The notes beneath the pieces are model-generated. The model was not told the origin of the DNA. It was given only the letters and a program-made list of their open reading frames with translations, and did not search any database. A stretch of DNA of 64,000 nucleotides from contig CAIMFJ010000007.1 in the NCBI GenBank assembly GCA_903840355.1, positions 1 to 64,000 of the forward strand. Reading direction: 5' to 3'. The position numbers and the translations under genes are program-made. The number at the start of each line of letters is the position of its first letter. Within the stretch, counting starts at the first letter, position 1. This DNA is from an uncultured Opitutia bacterium (GTDB taxonomy: Bacteria > Verrucomicrobiota > Verrucomicrobiia > Opitutales > UBA953). Of the stretch, positions 35,879 through 44,523 are shown one piece after another.

Positions 35879-37045
35879 TTAGCGGAGCCAGAGTAGCGGC
35901 TGCGTGATAGCCCGATTCCGTTGCACTTCAGGGTCGGTGGGGTCGGCTTCTAAGGTAGCCCACAGTTTTAAGTAGTCGGGGCGTTGTAGTGCCTGCCCCG
36001 CGAAGAGAAGGTAAATCGGCCGAGCGGGCCAAGCGTCCCAAGCTTGTACGTCGGGCTTGAGCGGCCACTGACGTTTATCGCGAATGTAGGGCGTGAGGTA
36101 GGCACAGGCTTGCGCCATCCCGCGAGCGTCGGGCAAGGTGTATTGCCATAAATTGAGTTGGGGCGTTTGTAAGACGTGAGCCAACGTCGCCATATTATCC
36201 AATTGGAAAATGGAGTACCCATAGGGCTTAGTGCGGGCGAGTTCGCGCGGGAAACTACCATCGGTCGCCATTTGTTGACCGATGAAATTAACGGTGAACT
36301 GGTGACGGCATGCTTCGAGGGCTTTAGCGTCTTGAAGGTAATCGGCGTAGACGGCGATTTGGAGCCAGAAGGCCACGGCATGGTTATTTTTCTCGGCCGC
36401 TTCTTCCTGGCCATTCGGACTTGTCAGCATCCATTGCTCCAAATCCGTGAACCATTGCTTTAAGGCTTTTTGCCGACCGGGATCGAGGGCTGGCGATGTG
36501 GCCAGAATTTTCAGGGCAGGCGGGATTTCAATCAGGTGCAGCGTGTCGATGATACCAATGCCGCGCCCGGGGCTGCGACCTGGAATGGCTTGGGCATATT
36601 TTAAATGCGGGTGCATGCCCGTTTGCGCATCGAGCAAGAAAGCATCGATGAACCGCACCGCTTGTTGGGCGTATTTCTCCTCGTGCGTCAGCTGGTAAGC
36701 CACGGCGAGGGCGGCGACGTGATCGCGAAATGTTTTCATCGCCAAACGATGTTGGGAGAAATTTTCGGGATTCGTTTGGCCGTCTTTACGAAGGTACGGC
36801 AGCCCGTTGGGCTTGCTGGGGTCGGGCCACCAGTAGTCGCCGTTGGAATAAAAATCCTGCGGTCCGCCTTCGCTTAATTTCGTTGGAAATTGCGTGAGAC
36901 TCACCGGGGTCGCCTGCATGGCTCGCTCGGCGGCGCGGAGGACGCGTGGTTTTTCGAGGGCGAAGATTTCGTTAGACGTCAAACCCTCGTCGGCTGCCTT
37001 TAACACTAACGCGCCGAGTAAGAGGGTGCTCCACAGCCAGCGCAT
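35879..37045 (-). CDS. Secreted alginate-lyase-family protein (PL5-like)
   Basis: 388 residues with a signal peptide (MRWLWSTLLLGALVLKAADE). The (alpha/alpha) toroid family is recognisable from DFYSNGDYWWPDPSKPNGLP, AMKTFRDHVAALAVAYQLT, GIGIIDTLHLIEIPPALKIL and KNNHAVAFWLQIAVYADYL. The NNHA segment corresponds to the active-site region of alginate lyase PF05426. Likely a lyase acting on uronic-acid polysaccharide such as alginate; a different uronan is equally possible. It follows the sugar-dehydrogenase/haem gene with a one-base gap, so the two form an operon. Confidence 0.85.
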   Translation of the reverse strand: MRWLWSTLLLGALVLKAADEGLTSNEIFALEKPRVLRAAERAMQATPVSLTQFPTKLSEGGPQDFYSNGDYWWPDPSKPNGLPYLRKDGQTNPENFSQHRLAMKTFRDHVAALAVAYQLTHEEKYAQQAVRFIDAFLLDAQTGMHPHLKYAQAIPGRSPGRGIGIIDTLHLIEIPPALKILATSPALDPGRQKALKQWFTDLEQWMLTSPNGQEEAAEKNNHAVAFWLQIAVYADYLQDAKALEACRHQFTVNFIGQQMATDGSFPRELARTKPYGYSIFQLDNMATLAHVLQTPQLNLWQYTLPDARGMAQACAYLTPYIRDKRQWPLKPDVQAWDAWPARPIYLLFAGQALQRPDYLKLWATLEADPTDPEVQRNRAITQPLLWLR

Positions 37046-37046
37046 C

Positions 37047-39752
37047 TCAGGGGTTTAAGTTCGCTTGGACCCAATCGATGTTCATCAAGCCGCCTTTGCC
37101 AGGGTTGACGAACACGAGGACTAAGTCGTGACGGCCTTGCACGGGAGCGAAGGTCGTCGTGCCTTCTTGCCACTTATCCCAATTGCCCGTGACGGGGACG
37201 TCGACGGTGCCGAGGAGGGGCCCGGTAGCTTGATCGAGGTGGAACTCGACTTTGCCGCCGACGCCAGCACTCGCGGTGCGCGCGGTGAACGATTTGATAT
37301 TGGCGAAGTTAACGTTGGCGAAGCGCAAGGTGTGGCCGTGGTTGATCGCACCGTAACCTTTTTTGCCGCTCGCATTGGCACCTCCGATAATCTTGGGCCC
37401 TTGCGGTTCGGCATCTTCCGCTTCCATGCGTGGGAGTCGCAAGGTGACCGTAGTCTTGCTGGAGAGCGCTCCAGCAGGCGGGGCCCCGGCGTCGGTGTAA
37501 CTGCCCTCGATGATGAATTGGGTTACTTTATTATTAGTGGGAGCGGTGATTTGACCCGTCAGGCCGCGCACTAAGTTAGGACCACTCTTGCCAGGCTCTA
37601 AACTGAGAATCCAGCGGAGCATGATGGCCACCTCGTCTTCAGTGTGCTGCGGGTGGGCGAGCATCGGCACCTGACCCCAGACGCCGCTGCCGCCGAGGCG
37701 CACTTTTTTATTCAAGACTTCAGGGGCTTCAGGTTTGTTGCGATAACGGTCGGCAATGGCGAACAGGGTGGGTCCTACTAAGGGTGTCTCGATGGCGTGA
37801 CAGTTAAAGCAATCGCTTTGACGCATTAGGTTGAGCCCTGGATCGGTGGGTTCGCCTTTGCCGTCGGAGGTAACTTGCAGCGTTGTGACCATGGCCCGGG
37901 CGCTAAACTCGAGGGGCTTCTTTTCTGAATCACCATCTTCGGTGTCATGCACTTTGAGTGTGTAAGTGATTTTCTTACCGGGGATGAAGAAGTCGCCTTG
38001 GTGCGGTTCTACAAAACTCACTTCGGGGGGAGTATTGCCTGCGATGATGGGCAACGAGGCCGTCGCGGTTAAGTTTTTCTCGTTAGTGACGGTGAGTTCG
38101 ACGTTGAAATTGCCCGCCTCGGTGAGTTCGACAGCCAGGTTTTCCCCTTGGCCCAAGACTTTGCCGCTGGGCAATAACTTCCATTGATACTGTAAGGCTC
38201 CGCCGCTGGGGTTTTTAGAACCCGTCGCAGAAAGTTTCAGTTTCAAGGGCAGGGCACCCGCAGTAGTCGAGGCGACTAATTTAGGTTCGGGAGGCAAGTC
38301 GCCGCGAAGGTAGGAAATTTTATAAATACCCGAATCATGGTTGGCACCCCAAGTCTCGCCGTAATCCATGAAGTAGAGGCAACCATCGGGTCCAAAGATC
38401 GCATGCACGGGACGACGAATCAACGCGGCTCCCTCATCGAGCGCGGGCTTTAATTTGCGGTATTGTTCCGCCGTATTCCCCGTGACGATTTTCTTTTCCG
38501 TGAAAGGTTCGAGGCCGACGAGGTCGGATTTTTCATCTAAGCGGGCCCACTTGATGAAGGGACGTTGCCAATCCCAGAAGAGTAAGCACCGGTTAAAATA
38601 TTCGGGAAAGCCGTTGGTCTTTTCGAACGATGGTTGCCAGTAGAAAACCGGTCCCGCACAAGCGGTGCGGCCGCCTTCGCCGAGTTCGGGCCATTTCTTG
38701 GGCTTGCGGTAGGGCCAATAAATGAAGGCCGGGACGGCAGGTGGCAGGTCGCGTAAGCCGGTGTTATTGGGGCTGTCGTTATGCGGGTGCGCCGGGTCGG
38801 CGATTTCACCAATTTTACCGGTCGCAAAATCCACTTTCGCATACGGGAAATTATCTCCCACGAAATAGGGCCAGCCGAAATTACCGGCCTGACGCGCTTG
38901 ATTAATCTCGTCATAACCTCGCGAGCCGCGCGGTCCGTCTTCGTAGGCATCGGGACCTACTTCGCCCCAGTAAACGTAGCCCGTGTGGCTATCGATGGAG
39001 AGGCGCCAAGGGTTGCGACAGCCCATGGCGAAAATTTCGGGACGCGTCTTGGGCGTGCCCACGGGGAAGAGGTTACCTTCGGGAATGGAGTAAGTGCCGT
39101 CGGCGTTGGGGCGAATGCGATTCACCTTGCCCGCTAAGCTCATCGTATTGGAGGCCGATTTTTGGGCGTCCCACGCCATGCGTCCAGTACGTTCGTCGGC
39201 GGGCGAGTAACTCAGGCTGTCGCCAAAGGGATTGGTGTTGTCGCCTGCGGACCAGTATAAACAACCATCAGGGCCGAAAAGAATCGTGCCTCCGTGGTGA
39301 CAACATTCTTGGCGCTGTTCTTCATAGCGCAGGAGGACTTTTTCGGACGCGAGGTCCAGTTGGTCGTTCACTAACGTGAAGCGCGAAATGTTTTGGCCGT
39401 TGAAGCCGACAGGGGAGTAGAGGCAGTAGAGCCAATGGTTCTCGGAGAACTTGGGGTCCAAGGTGAAACTCAGAAACCCGTTTTCCTGTTCTTTGAAGAC
39501 CGTGAGCTTGCCCAAGATTTTAGTCGTCTTGGTTTTAAAATCATAGGCCTTGAGTAGCCCGCCGTATTCATTGAAAAATAAACGTCCATCCGGAGCCATC
39601 GTCATGGTCATGGGCTGCGGGAGGTCGCCGATGAGCTTCTCGACCTTGAAACGTTGATCCTCGGGTGGCGTGGGGGCGGCCGAGGTTAGGGCGGGGAAGA
39701 GGCTGCTCGCGAGGAGTAAGCTGGTATGCCAAAGGCGACGAGTGCGGGACAT
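37047..39752 (-). CDS. Secreted sugar dehydrogenase-type propeller with PKD, cytochrome c and CBM6-like domains
   Basis: 901 residues with a signal peptide. Residues about 30-480 form a glucose/sorbosone dehydrogenase-like beta-propeller (TMTMAPDGRLFFNEYGG, GTILFGPDGCLYWSAGDNTN, NFGWPYFVGDNFPYAK, HAIFGPDGCLYFMDYGETWG), which in this family may bind PQQ. A PKD-type immunoglobulin domain follows (about 500-590), then a mono-haem cytochrome (DCFNCHA near 649, with WGQVPMLAHPQ giving a Met). A C-terminal CBM6-like module (about 770-900) reads RMEAEDAEPQGPKIIGG and FVNPGKGGLMNIDWVQ. The layout implies glycan binding, sugar oxidation and electron release in one chain. Operon partner: the alginate-lyase-like gene. 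Confidence 0.88.
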   Translation of the reverse strand: MSRTRRLWHTSLLLASSLFPALTSAAPTPPEDQRFKVEKLIGDLPQPMTMTMAPDGRLFFNEYGGLLKAYDFKTKTTKILGKLTVFKEQENGFLSFTLDPKFSENHWLYCLYSPVGFNGQNISRFTLVNDQLDLASEKVLLRYEEQRQECCHHGGTILFGPDGCLYWSAGDNTNPFGDSLSYSPADERTGRMAWDAQKSASNTMSLAGKVNRIRPNADGTYSIPEGNLFPVGTPKTRPEIFAMGCRNPWRLSIDSHTGYVYWGEVGPDAYEDGPRGSRGYDEINQARQAGNFGWPYFVGDNFPYAKVDFATGKIGEIADPAHPHNDSPNNTGLRDLPPAVPAFIYWPYRKPKKWPELGEGGRTACAGPVFYWQPSFEKTNGFPEYFNRCLLFWDWQRPFIKWARLDEKSDLVGLEPFTEKKIVTGNTAEQYRKLKPALDEGAALIRRPVHAIFGPDGCLYFMDYGETWGANHDSGIYKISYLRGDLPPEPKLVASTTAGALPLKLKLSATGSKNPSGGALQYQWKLLPSGKVLGQGENLAVELTEAGNFNVELTVTNEKNLTATASLPIIAGNTPPEVSFVEPHQGDFFIPGKKITYTLKVHDTEDGDSEKKPLEFSARAMVTTLQVTSDGKGEPTDPGLNLMRQSDCFNCHAIETPLVGPTLFAIADRYRNKPEAPEVLNKKVRLGGSGVWGQVPMLAHPQHTEDEVAIMLRWILSLEPGKSGPNLVRGLTGQITAPTNNKVTQFIIEGSYTDAGAPPAGALSSKTTVTLRLPRMEAEDAEPQGPKIIGGANASGKKGYGAINHGHTLRFANVNFANIKSFTARTASAGVGGKVEFHLDQATGPLLGTVDVPVTGNWDKWQEGTTTFAPVQGRHDLVLVFVNPGKGGLMNIDWVQANLNP

Positions 39753-39837
39753 GGTAGAGGAGGAGCGGCGGGGTGGCCGTCTGCCTCACAATATCAAGTC
39801 CTAGGCGGAGGCAAGCCTCTCGCCTAATTCGGATTCC

Positions 39838-39868
39838 AAAAAAAATTGGGCTTAGATTAAGCCCAATT
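39838..39868 (-). terminator. Terminator overlapping the end of sufT
   Basis: Perfect 11-bp stem (AATTGGGCTTA with TAAGCCCAATT) and a GAT loop on the plus strand, with eight U on the minus strand. The stem includes the sufT stop codon and last codons (stop at 39852-39854). It ends the suf operon. Confidence 0.93.
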
Positions 39869-40478
39869 GCATTTTACCCTCTTCGGAAATCATCGTCTGC
39901 GTCCAGGGCGGATCCCACACGATGTCGACCTTGGCTTCATTAACGCCTGGGATAGTTAACACGCGATTGCGGGCGTCTTCGGCGATGACTGGTCCCATGC
40001 CGCAACCGGGGGCGGTCAGGGTCATGGCCACGGTCACGCAATGGCGGTCGGCCGAGTTTTCAAGGGGTTCGACTTTGAGAGAATACACCAGACCCAGGTC
40101 CACGATGTTAACGGGGATTTCGGGGTCGAAGACCGTTTTGAGCTGATTCCAAATGGCTTCCTCGCTCGGCTTGCCTTGATGGCCAGGGTGTTCGGCGGTG
40201 CCGGTTGAGCCGTAGGCATCGGTCTTACCTTGATTCTCGGAGTTCTCGGTGGGCACGGCTTCACCGAGGGCGTCGGCATCCGCACCTTTAATGCGAAACA
40301 TGCCGTGGTCGCAGACGACGGTGAAGTTGCCGCCGAGTCGGTGGGTAATCGTCACGCGCGTGCCGGCTAATAAATTATCCGGGAAGCCCGCGGGAATCAC
40401 GGTCACGGCGACGTCACGGGTCAGGTAACGATCGTGGGGACTCGGGGCGTGGCGTTGGCCAGTGGTGGTGTCGCTCAT
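39852..40478 (-). CDS. sufT: Fe-S cluster assembly protein SufT (long form)
   Basis: 208 residues with a C-terminal MIP18/DUF59 domain: [16 protein letters not shown] and [17 protein letters not shown], the latter with the conserved Cys. The N-terminal extension (about 100 residues, [19 protein letters not shown]) marks the long SufT type. SufT helps mature Fe-S proteins under high demand in other bacteria. Last gene of the fur-like-sufCBD-sufT operon, 3 bp after sufD. Its final codons are inside the terminator hairpin. No sufS or sufE is in the visible operon, so the cysteine desulfurase must be encoded elsewhere. Confidence 0.93.
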   Translation of the reverse strand: MSDTTTGQRHAPSPHDRYLTRDVAVTVIPAGFPDNLLAGTRVTITHRLGGNFTVVCDHGMFRIKGADADALGEAVPTENSENQGKTDAYGSTGTAEHPGHQGKPSEEAIWNQLKTVFDPEIPVNIVDLGLVYSLKVEPLENSADRHCVTVAMTLTAPGCGMGPVIAEDARNRVLTIPGVNEAKVDIVWDPPWTQTMISEEGKMQLGLI

Positions 40479-40481
40479 AAA

Positions 40482-41804
40482 TTAACTACGGTGGAATTTT
40501 TCCTGCATCAGCGTCCGCAAGAGGTCGCAGGCTTCGGGGTGAGAGACCTTGCTTAAGACTTCTTCAAGGAAGCCTTGGGTGAGGAGCTCTTGGGCGACTT
40601 TAAGCGGAATCCCGCGAGCTTGCAGGTAGAACAATTCTTCGGGCGAGACTTGGCCCGTCGTGGCCCCGTGGGAGCATTTGACGTCGTTGGCCTCGATTTC
40701 TAATCCCGGTAGCGAATCCGCTTCCGCTTCTGGGGAGAGGATTAAGTTGCGGTTGGTTTGATACGCATCGGTGCGCTGCGCATCGGGTTCTACTTTGATC
40801 AAGCCCGAGAAAATGGTGCGCGATTTGCCGAGCAGGGCGTTCTTAAAGAGTAGGTCCGATTTGGTATGGGGCGCGGCGTGAATTTGCAACGTCCGTTGAT
40901 CATACTCTTGGCCGTCGGTGGCTACGGTGATGCCGTAGAGGTTCACGTTGGCCTCAGGGCCTTCGAGGCGTACGGTATTTTCGAGGCGCGCGCGCCGCGC
41001 GCCTAGAGCGGCGTTGATGGCCACGATTTTAGCCCCGCGTCCGCCACAGGTGTTGTCGACTTGGAACGACTGCGTTTGCTGGCCCCAGCCTTGCACGGAG
41101 AGGCGCTCTAATTTTGCTTCTTGGCCCGTGTGGACGTCGCAACAGGAAATCGCTAACGCGCGACTGTCGAGTTGGGCGCCGAAGTGGAAATCCAGAACCT
41201 GCCCTTGAGCACGGTCGTCGGCAATGACGAGGGCGTGGGGGAAGACGGCACTGTTTTCTGCGAGGGTCCATTGCACCGAGACGAACGGTTGGGCGACGTG
41301 CACTCCAGTGGGGATGTACAAGAAATAGCCCGAGCGGAGCCAAGCTTGGTGGAGGGCTTGGAATTTATCGCCTCCTAAATTCACCGGGTGTTGGAGGAGA
41401 TGCTGCTTAAGAAGTGCCGGGTGATGTTTAACCGCTTTCTCGAGCGATTCGAAAATTACGCCTTGCTTCGCAAGCTCAGGCGAAAGTTGCGGTTCGAGCA
41501 CGCAGTGACCATCAATGTGAACCATCAGACCCGCAGGGTGGCTGATGAGTTGCGAACGTTGGAGTAACTTAGCGACGTCGGCCTCGCTGGGGGCAGGGGC
41601 GGGGGCATAGCCTTCGAGGCTCAAGGTGCGGGTGTCGGAGAAACGCCATTTTTCCTGTTCGCGCGTGGGCATTGGGAGCGTTTGGAAACGCTGCCAGCCT
41701 TGCTGACGCAGGTGGGCGAACCAATCCGCGCTGTGGAAAAGTTGGGTCTCGCGCGTTTGCGCGGGGGCGTCGAGGATGCCGAGGGTGGTCGTGGGAGTGT
41801 TCAT
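40482..41804 (-). CDS. sufD: Fe-S cluster scaffold subunit SufD
   Basis: 440 residues, partner of SufB in the SufBC2D scaffold that assembles Fe-S clusters in the cytoplasm. The SufBD beta-helix core is visible as IPTGVHVAQPFVSVQWTL, LLFKNALLGKSRTIFSGLI and DVKCSHGATTGQVSPEELFY, followed by the helical C-terminal part (GFLEEVLSKVSHPEACDLL). The start is one base after the sufB stop. Inside the gene a GC-rich hairpin at 40984-41004 falls in the Arg-rich GARRARLEN segment and is taken as a coding coincidence. Confidence 0.95.
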   Translation of the reverse strand: MNTPTTTLGILDAPAQTRETQLFHSADWFAHLRQQGWQRFQTLPMPTREQEKWRFSDTRTLSLEGYAPAPAPSEADVAKLLQRSQLISHPAGLMVHIDGHCVLEPQLSPELAKQGVIFESLEKAVKHHPALLKQHLLQHPVNLGGDKFQALHQAWLRSGYFLYIPTGVHVAQPFVSVQWTLAENSAVFPHALVIADDRAQGQVLDFHFGAQLDSRALAISCCDVHTGQEAKLERLSVQGWGQQTQSFQVDNTCGGRGAKIVAINAALGARRARLENTVRLEGPEANVNLYGITVATDGQEYDQRTLQIHAAPHTKSDLLFKNALLGKSRTIFSGLIKVEPDAQRTDAYQTNRNLILSPEAEADSLPGLEIEANDVKCSHGATTGQVSPEELFYLQARGIPLKVAQELLTQGFLEEVLSKVSHPEACDLLRTLMQEKFHRS

Positions 41805-41805
41805 C

Positions 41806-43233
41806 TTATCCGACCGATCCTTCCATTTGCAGTTCGATGAGGCGTTTGAGTTCCACGGAGTATTCCATGGGGAATTCTTTAACCAAGTCGTTGACGAAGC
41901 CGTTCACCGCTAGGGACATCGCTTCGCCTTCGCTGAGGCCTCGTTGCATCATGTAGAAAATCTGCTCTGCCGAAACTTTCGAGACACTCGCTTCGTGCTG
42001 TACGGAATTCTTTTGCCCGCGCACCGAGATGGCCGGGTAGGTGTCCGTGCGACTGTGTTCGTTGATGAGCAAGGCATCGCATTCGGTGTTATTCCGGCAG
42101 TTTTGGAAAACTTTGGGAATTTGCACCAAGCCGCGGTAGGTCGAACGTCCGTTGCCCACCGAGATGGATTTAGCGATGATGTTCGACGTGGTATTGTGCG
42201 CCGCGTGAATCATCTTCGCCCCGGTGTCTTGGTGTTGACCGTCATTGGCTAAGGCAATCGAGAGCACTTCCCCGCGTGCGCCTGCGCCGCGAAGTACTAC
42301 GCCAGGGTATTTCATCGTCAGGCGCGAGCCGATGTTGCAATCGATCCAGCGCACTTCGGCGTTTTCTTCCGCAATGCCGCGCTTCGTGACTAAATTAAAC
42401 ACATTAGCCGACCAGTTTTGGACGGTGATGTATTGAATCTTGGCACCTTTGAGGGCGACCAATTCCACCACGGCAGAGTGAAGGGTGGCGGTTTCAAATT
42501 TAGGGGCCGTACAACCTTCCATGTACGTCACTTCGGAACCTTCATCGGCGATGATGAGCGTACGTTCGAATTGCCCAAAGTTTTCCGCATTGATGCGGAA
42601 GTAGGCTTGCAGCGGCTGGGCTACCTTAACGCCCTTAGGAATGTAGATGAAGGAGCCGCCCGAAAATACCGCCGAGTTTAGCGCGGCGAATTTGTTGTCG
42701 CCCGCAGGGATGACTTTCCCGAACCACTTGCGGAAAATCTCGGGGTGTTGGCTGAGGCCCTCGTTTGGACCGCAGAAAATCACGCCTAACTTTTCTAACT
42801 CCTCCTTCATGCGCGAGTAGGAAGCTTCCGAGTCGAATTGGGCTTCCACGCCGGCGAGGAATTTACGTTCGGCTTCGGGAATCCCGAGGCGTTCAAAAGT
42901 TTGCTTCACGTCATCGGGCACTTCTTCCCAGGTTCGACTCGGTTTTTGGCTTTTGGCGAGGTAGTAGCGAATCTCTTGAAAATTGATATTATTCAAGTCG
43001 CTCGTGGCCCAGTGCGTTGGCATGGGCAGGCTTTCAAAGATTTTGAGCGCTTTGTGGCGAAACTCCCGAATCCACTCATCTTCGCCTTTAACCTTGGCGA
43101 TATAGTCGATGACCGTGGGGCTCAGACCGATGCCCGCATCAAAGGCATAATCTTCCTTATACTTAAAATCACCTTTGGAGCGATCGATTGCCAACGCATC
43201 GCGTTGGGCTTGGGCTTCATCAATTTCGGCCAT
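41806..43233 (-). CDS. sufB: Fe-S cluster scaffold subunit SufB
   Basis: About 475 residues from the ATG at 43233, five bases after sufC. The longer frame to 43269 would overlap sufC. SufB holds the nascent cluster. Recognisable pieces are [37 protein letters not shown] (conserved Cys), [36 protein letters not shown]-type sequence with the Glu/His cluster-site region, and the C-terminal [20 protein letters not shown]. Length is typical of SufB without the proteobacterial N-terminal extension. Confidence 0.96.
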   Translation of the reverse strand: MAEIDEAQAQRDALAIDRSKGDFKYKEDYAFDAGIGLSPTVIDYIAKVKGEDEWIREFRHKALKIFESLPMPTHWATSDLNNINFQEIRYYLAKSQKPSRTWEEVPDDVKQTFERLGIPEAERKFLAGVEAQFDSEASYSRMKEELEKLGVIFCGPNEGLSQHPEIFRKWFGKVIPAGDNKFAALNSAVFSGGSFIYIPKGVKVAQPLQAYFRINAENFGQFERTLIIADEGSEVTYMEGCTAPKFETATLHSAVVELVALKGAKIQYITVQNWSANVFNLVTKRGIAEENAEVRWIDCNIGSRLTMKYPGVVLRGAGARGEVLSIALANDGQHQDTGAKMIHAAHNTTSNIIAKSISVGNGRSTYRGLVQIPKVFQNCRNNTECDALLINEHSRTDTYPAISVRGQKNSVQHEASVSKVSAEQIFYMMQRGLSEGEAMSLAVNGFVNDLVKEFPMEYSVELKRLIELQMEGSVG

Positions 43234-43238
43234 GGTAC

Positions 43239-43997
43239 TCAGTGCGTGGCGAGTTCTTGTTTCACCCAATCGTAGCCTTTGGCTTCGAGTTCGAGGGCGA
43301 GTTCTTTGCCGCCGCTATGGACGATGCGACCGTCCCACATGATGTGCACGCGGTCGGGCACGATGTATTCCAGCAAGCGTTGGTAGTGGGTGATGACACC
43401 GAAGCCCGTGTCGGGACCGCGGAGGCGATTCACGCCTTCGGAGACGATGCGGAGGGCGTCGATGTCTAAGCCCGAATCGGTTTCGTCGAGGACCGCGTAT
43501 TTGGGCTTCAGCATCGCCAATTGCAGGATTTCACAGCGCTTCTTTTCGCCGCCGGAGAACCCTTCGTTGACGAAGCGGGAGGTGAATTTGCGGTCCATTT
43601 TCAACTCGTCCATCTTGGCGTAGAGTTGTGCGTAGTAAGCTTTGGCGTCGAAGGGAGCGCCTTTGGCTTGGCGGGCGACGAGGGCGGCGCGGATGAAGTT
43701 TGCGATGGTAACACCCGGGATTTCGCTCGGGTATTGGAAGGCTAAGAATAAACCTTGGCGGGCGATAACATCGGGCTCCAGTCCGAGGATTTGTTCGCCG
43801 TCGAGGAAGACTTCGCCGCTTTGGACGGTATAGTCGGGATGCCCCGCCAAGATTTTGGCGAGGGTACTTTTGCCGGTGCCGTTAGGCCCCATGATGGCAT
43901 GGACTTCTCCGCGAGGGATCGTCAGCGAAAAGTTTTTGAGAATCGCTCGTTCGCCGATGGAGGCGTTGAGGTTCTTGATTTCAAGAGAGGGCGTCAT
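43239..43997 (-). CDS. sufC: Fe-S assembly ATPase SufC
   Basis: 252-residue ABC-type ATPase of the SufBCD complex. Walker A is [12 protein letters not shown], the signature is [11 protein letters not shown], and Walker B is [14 protein letters not shown], with the H-loop in [10 protein letters not shown]. It lacks membrane segments. It starts nine bases after the Fur-like regulator gene, so the operon order is regulator, sufC, sufB, sufD, sufT. The palindrome and direct repeats upstream of the regulator probably control all five genes (inference). Confidence 0.96.
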   Translation of the reverse strand: MTPSLEIKNLNASIGERAILKNFSLTIPRGEVHAIMGPNGTGKSTLAKILAGHPDYTVQSGEVFLDGEQILGLEPDVIARQGLFLAFQYPSEIPGVTIANFIRAALVARQAKGAPFDAKAYYAQLYAKMDELKMDRKFTSRFVNEGFSGGEKKRCEILQLAMLKPKYAVLDETDSGLDIDALRIVSEGVNRLRGPDTGFGVITHYQRLLEYIVPDRVHIMWDGRIVHSGGKELALELEAKGYDWVKQELATH

Positions 43998-44006
43998 GAG
44001 AAGAAA

Positions 44007-44456
44007 TTAAGCGTGGGGAGGTGGTTCGGTGGTCGAGGCTTGGCCGTGGAAACTGATTTCGATGACTTCCGAGTTGAAGCCAGGGGGCAGAATCGAGCGC
44101 AGGCTGTTCAAGACCTCCGGAGGCAATTCGATGTCGTGAACCCGGCCCGTCGCTTGATCGCGGAAGTGGGCATGGGGGGCGAGGTTGGGGCAGTAGCGGG
44201 TGGGCTCGCGTTCGTGGTTCACTTGGCGGACCAAGCCACAGGCCACGAAAGTTTCGAGGCAGTTATAGACCGTGGCTAAGGACATCCCGGGCATCGTTTC
44301 CCGGGCCCGTTGAAAGACCTCGTCGACCGTAGGGTGGTCGCGCTTGGAGATGAGGACGGAGAAAACGGCTTCGCGCTGGGGGGTCAGCTTTTGCCCGCCT
44401 TTGTTGAGAGAAGCCATGAGCTTCTCCCGTTCGTGCTCATTGAGATTTTGAATCAT
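44007..44456 (-). CDS. Fur-family metalloregulator of the suf operon
   Basis: 149-residue Fur/PerR/Irr-like repressor. The winged helix includes KLTPQREAVFSVL and the recognition region MSLATVYNCLETFVACGLV. The dimerisation domain keeps HAHFRD (His95, His97) and GRVHDIELP. The usual structural zinc CxxC in this segment is missing (positions 99-102 read RDQA), and there is no second CxxC near the C-terminus, so it is not a classical Fur or PerR; Irr-type regulators share this loss. Being first in the suf operon suggests iron, haem or peroxide control of Fe-S assembly. A 7-1-7 palindrome lies 18 bp upstream. An internal ATG at 44417 is an alternative start. Confidence 0.9.
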   Translation of the reverse strand: MIQNLNEHEREKLMASLNKGGQKLTPQREAVFSVLISKRDHPTVDEVFQRARETMPGMSLATVYNCLETFVACGLVRQVNHEREPTRYCPNLAPHAHFRDQATGRVHDIELPPEVLNSLRSILPPGFNSEVIEISFHGQASTTEPPPHA

Positions 44457-44458
44457 TC

Positions 44459-44523
44459 TAACCGCCTAATCAGTTGGAATGATTCCAAGTTGCAAGGGGA
44501 ATTACGAAAAATAACCGCCTAAT
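44459..44523. repeat. 12-bp direct repeats flanking the fur-like operator region
   Basis: TAACCGCCTAAT occurs exactly at 44459-44470 and again at 44512-44523, 53 bp apart, on either side of the palindrome. The second copy overlaps the stop region of the LON-domain gene. A repeat this long within 65 bp is unlikely by chance. It may be a duplicated operator half or a trace of duplication. Confidence 0.7.
44474..44488. promoter_or_regulatory. Perfect 7-1-7 palindrome, candidate operator
   Basis: TTGGAAT-G-ATTCCAA is a perfect inverted repeat with the 7-1-7 spacing of Fur and PerR boxes, 18 bp before the ATG of the Fur-like gene. A TTGCAA hexamer at 44490-44495, just upstream on the minus strand, could be a -35 element, which would put the palindrome between -35 and -10. 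Autoregulation of the suf operon is inferred. Confidence 0.7.

Noticed and set aside
39802-39826. Hairpin TAGGCG-GAGGC-AA-GCCTC-(T)CGCCTA upstream of the sugar dehydrogenase gene
   Set aside because: One bulge, no U-tract, and the strong sufT terminator next to it already explains termination; kept only as a weak operator candidate.
40984-41004. Perfect GC-only 9-bp hairpin within sufD
   Set aside because: It falls on successive Arg/Ala codons (GCG, CGC) that make such palindromes likely; no U-tract or conserved position is evident.
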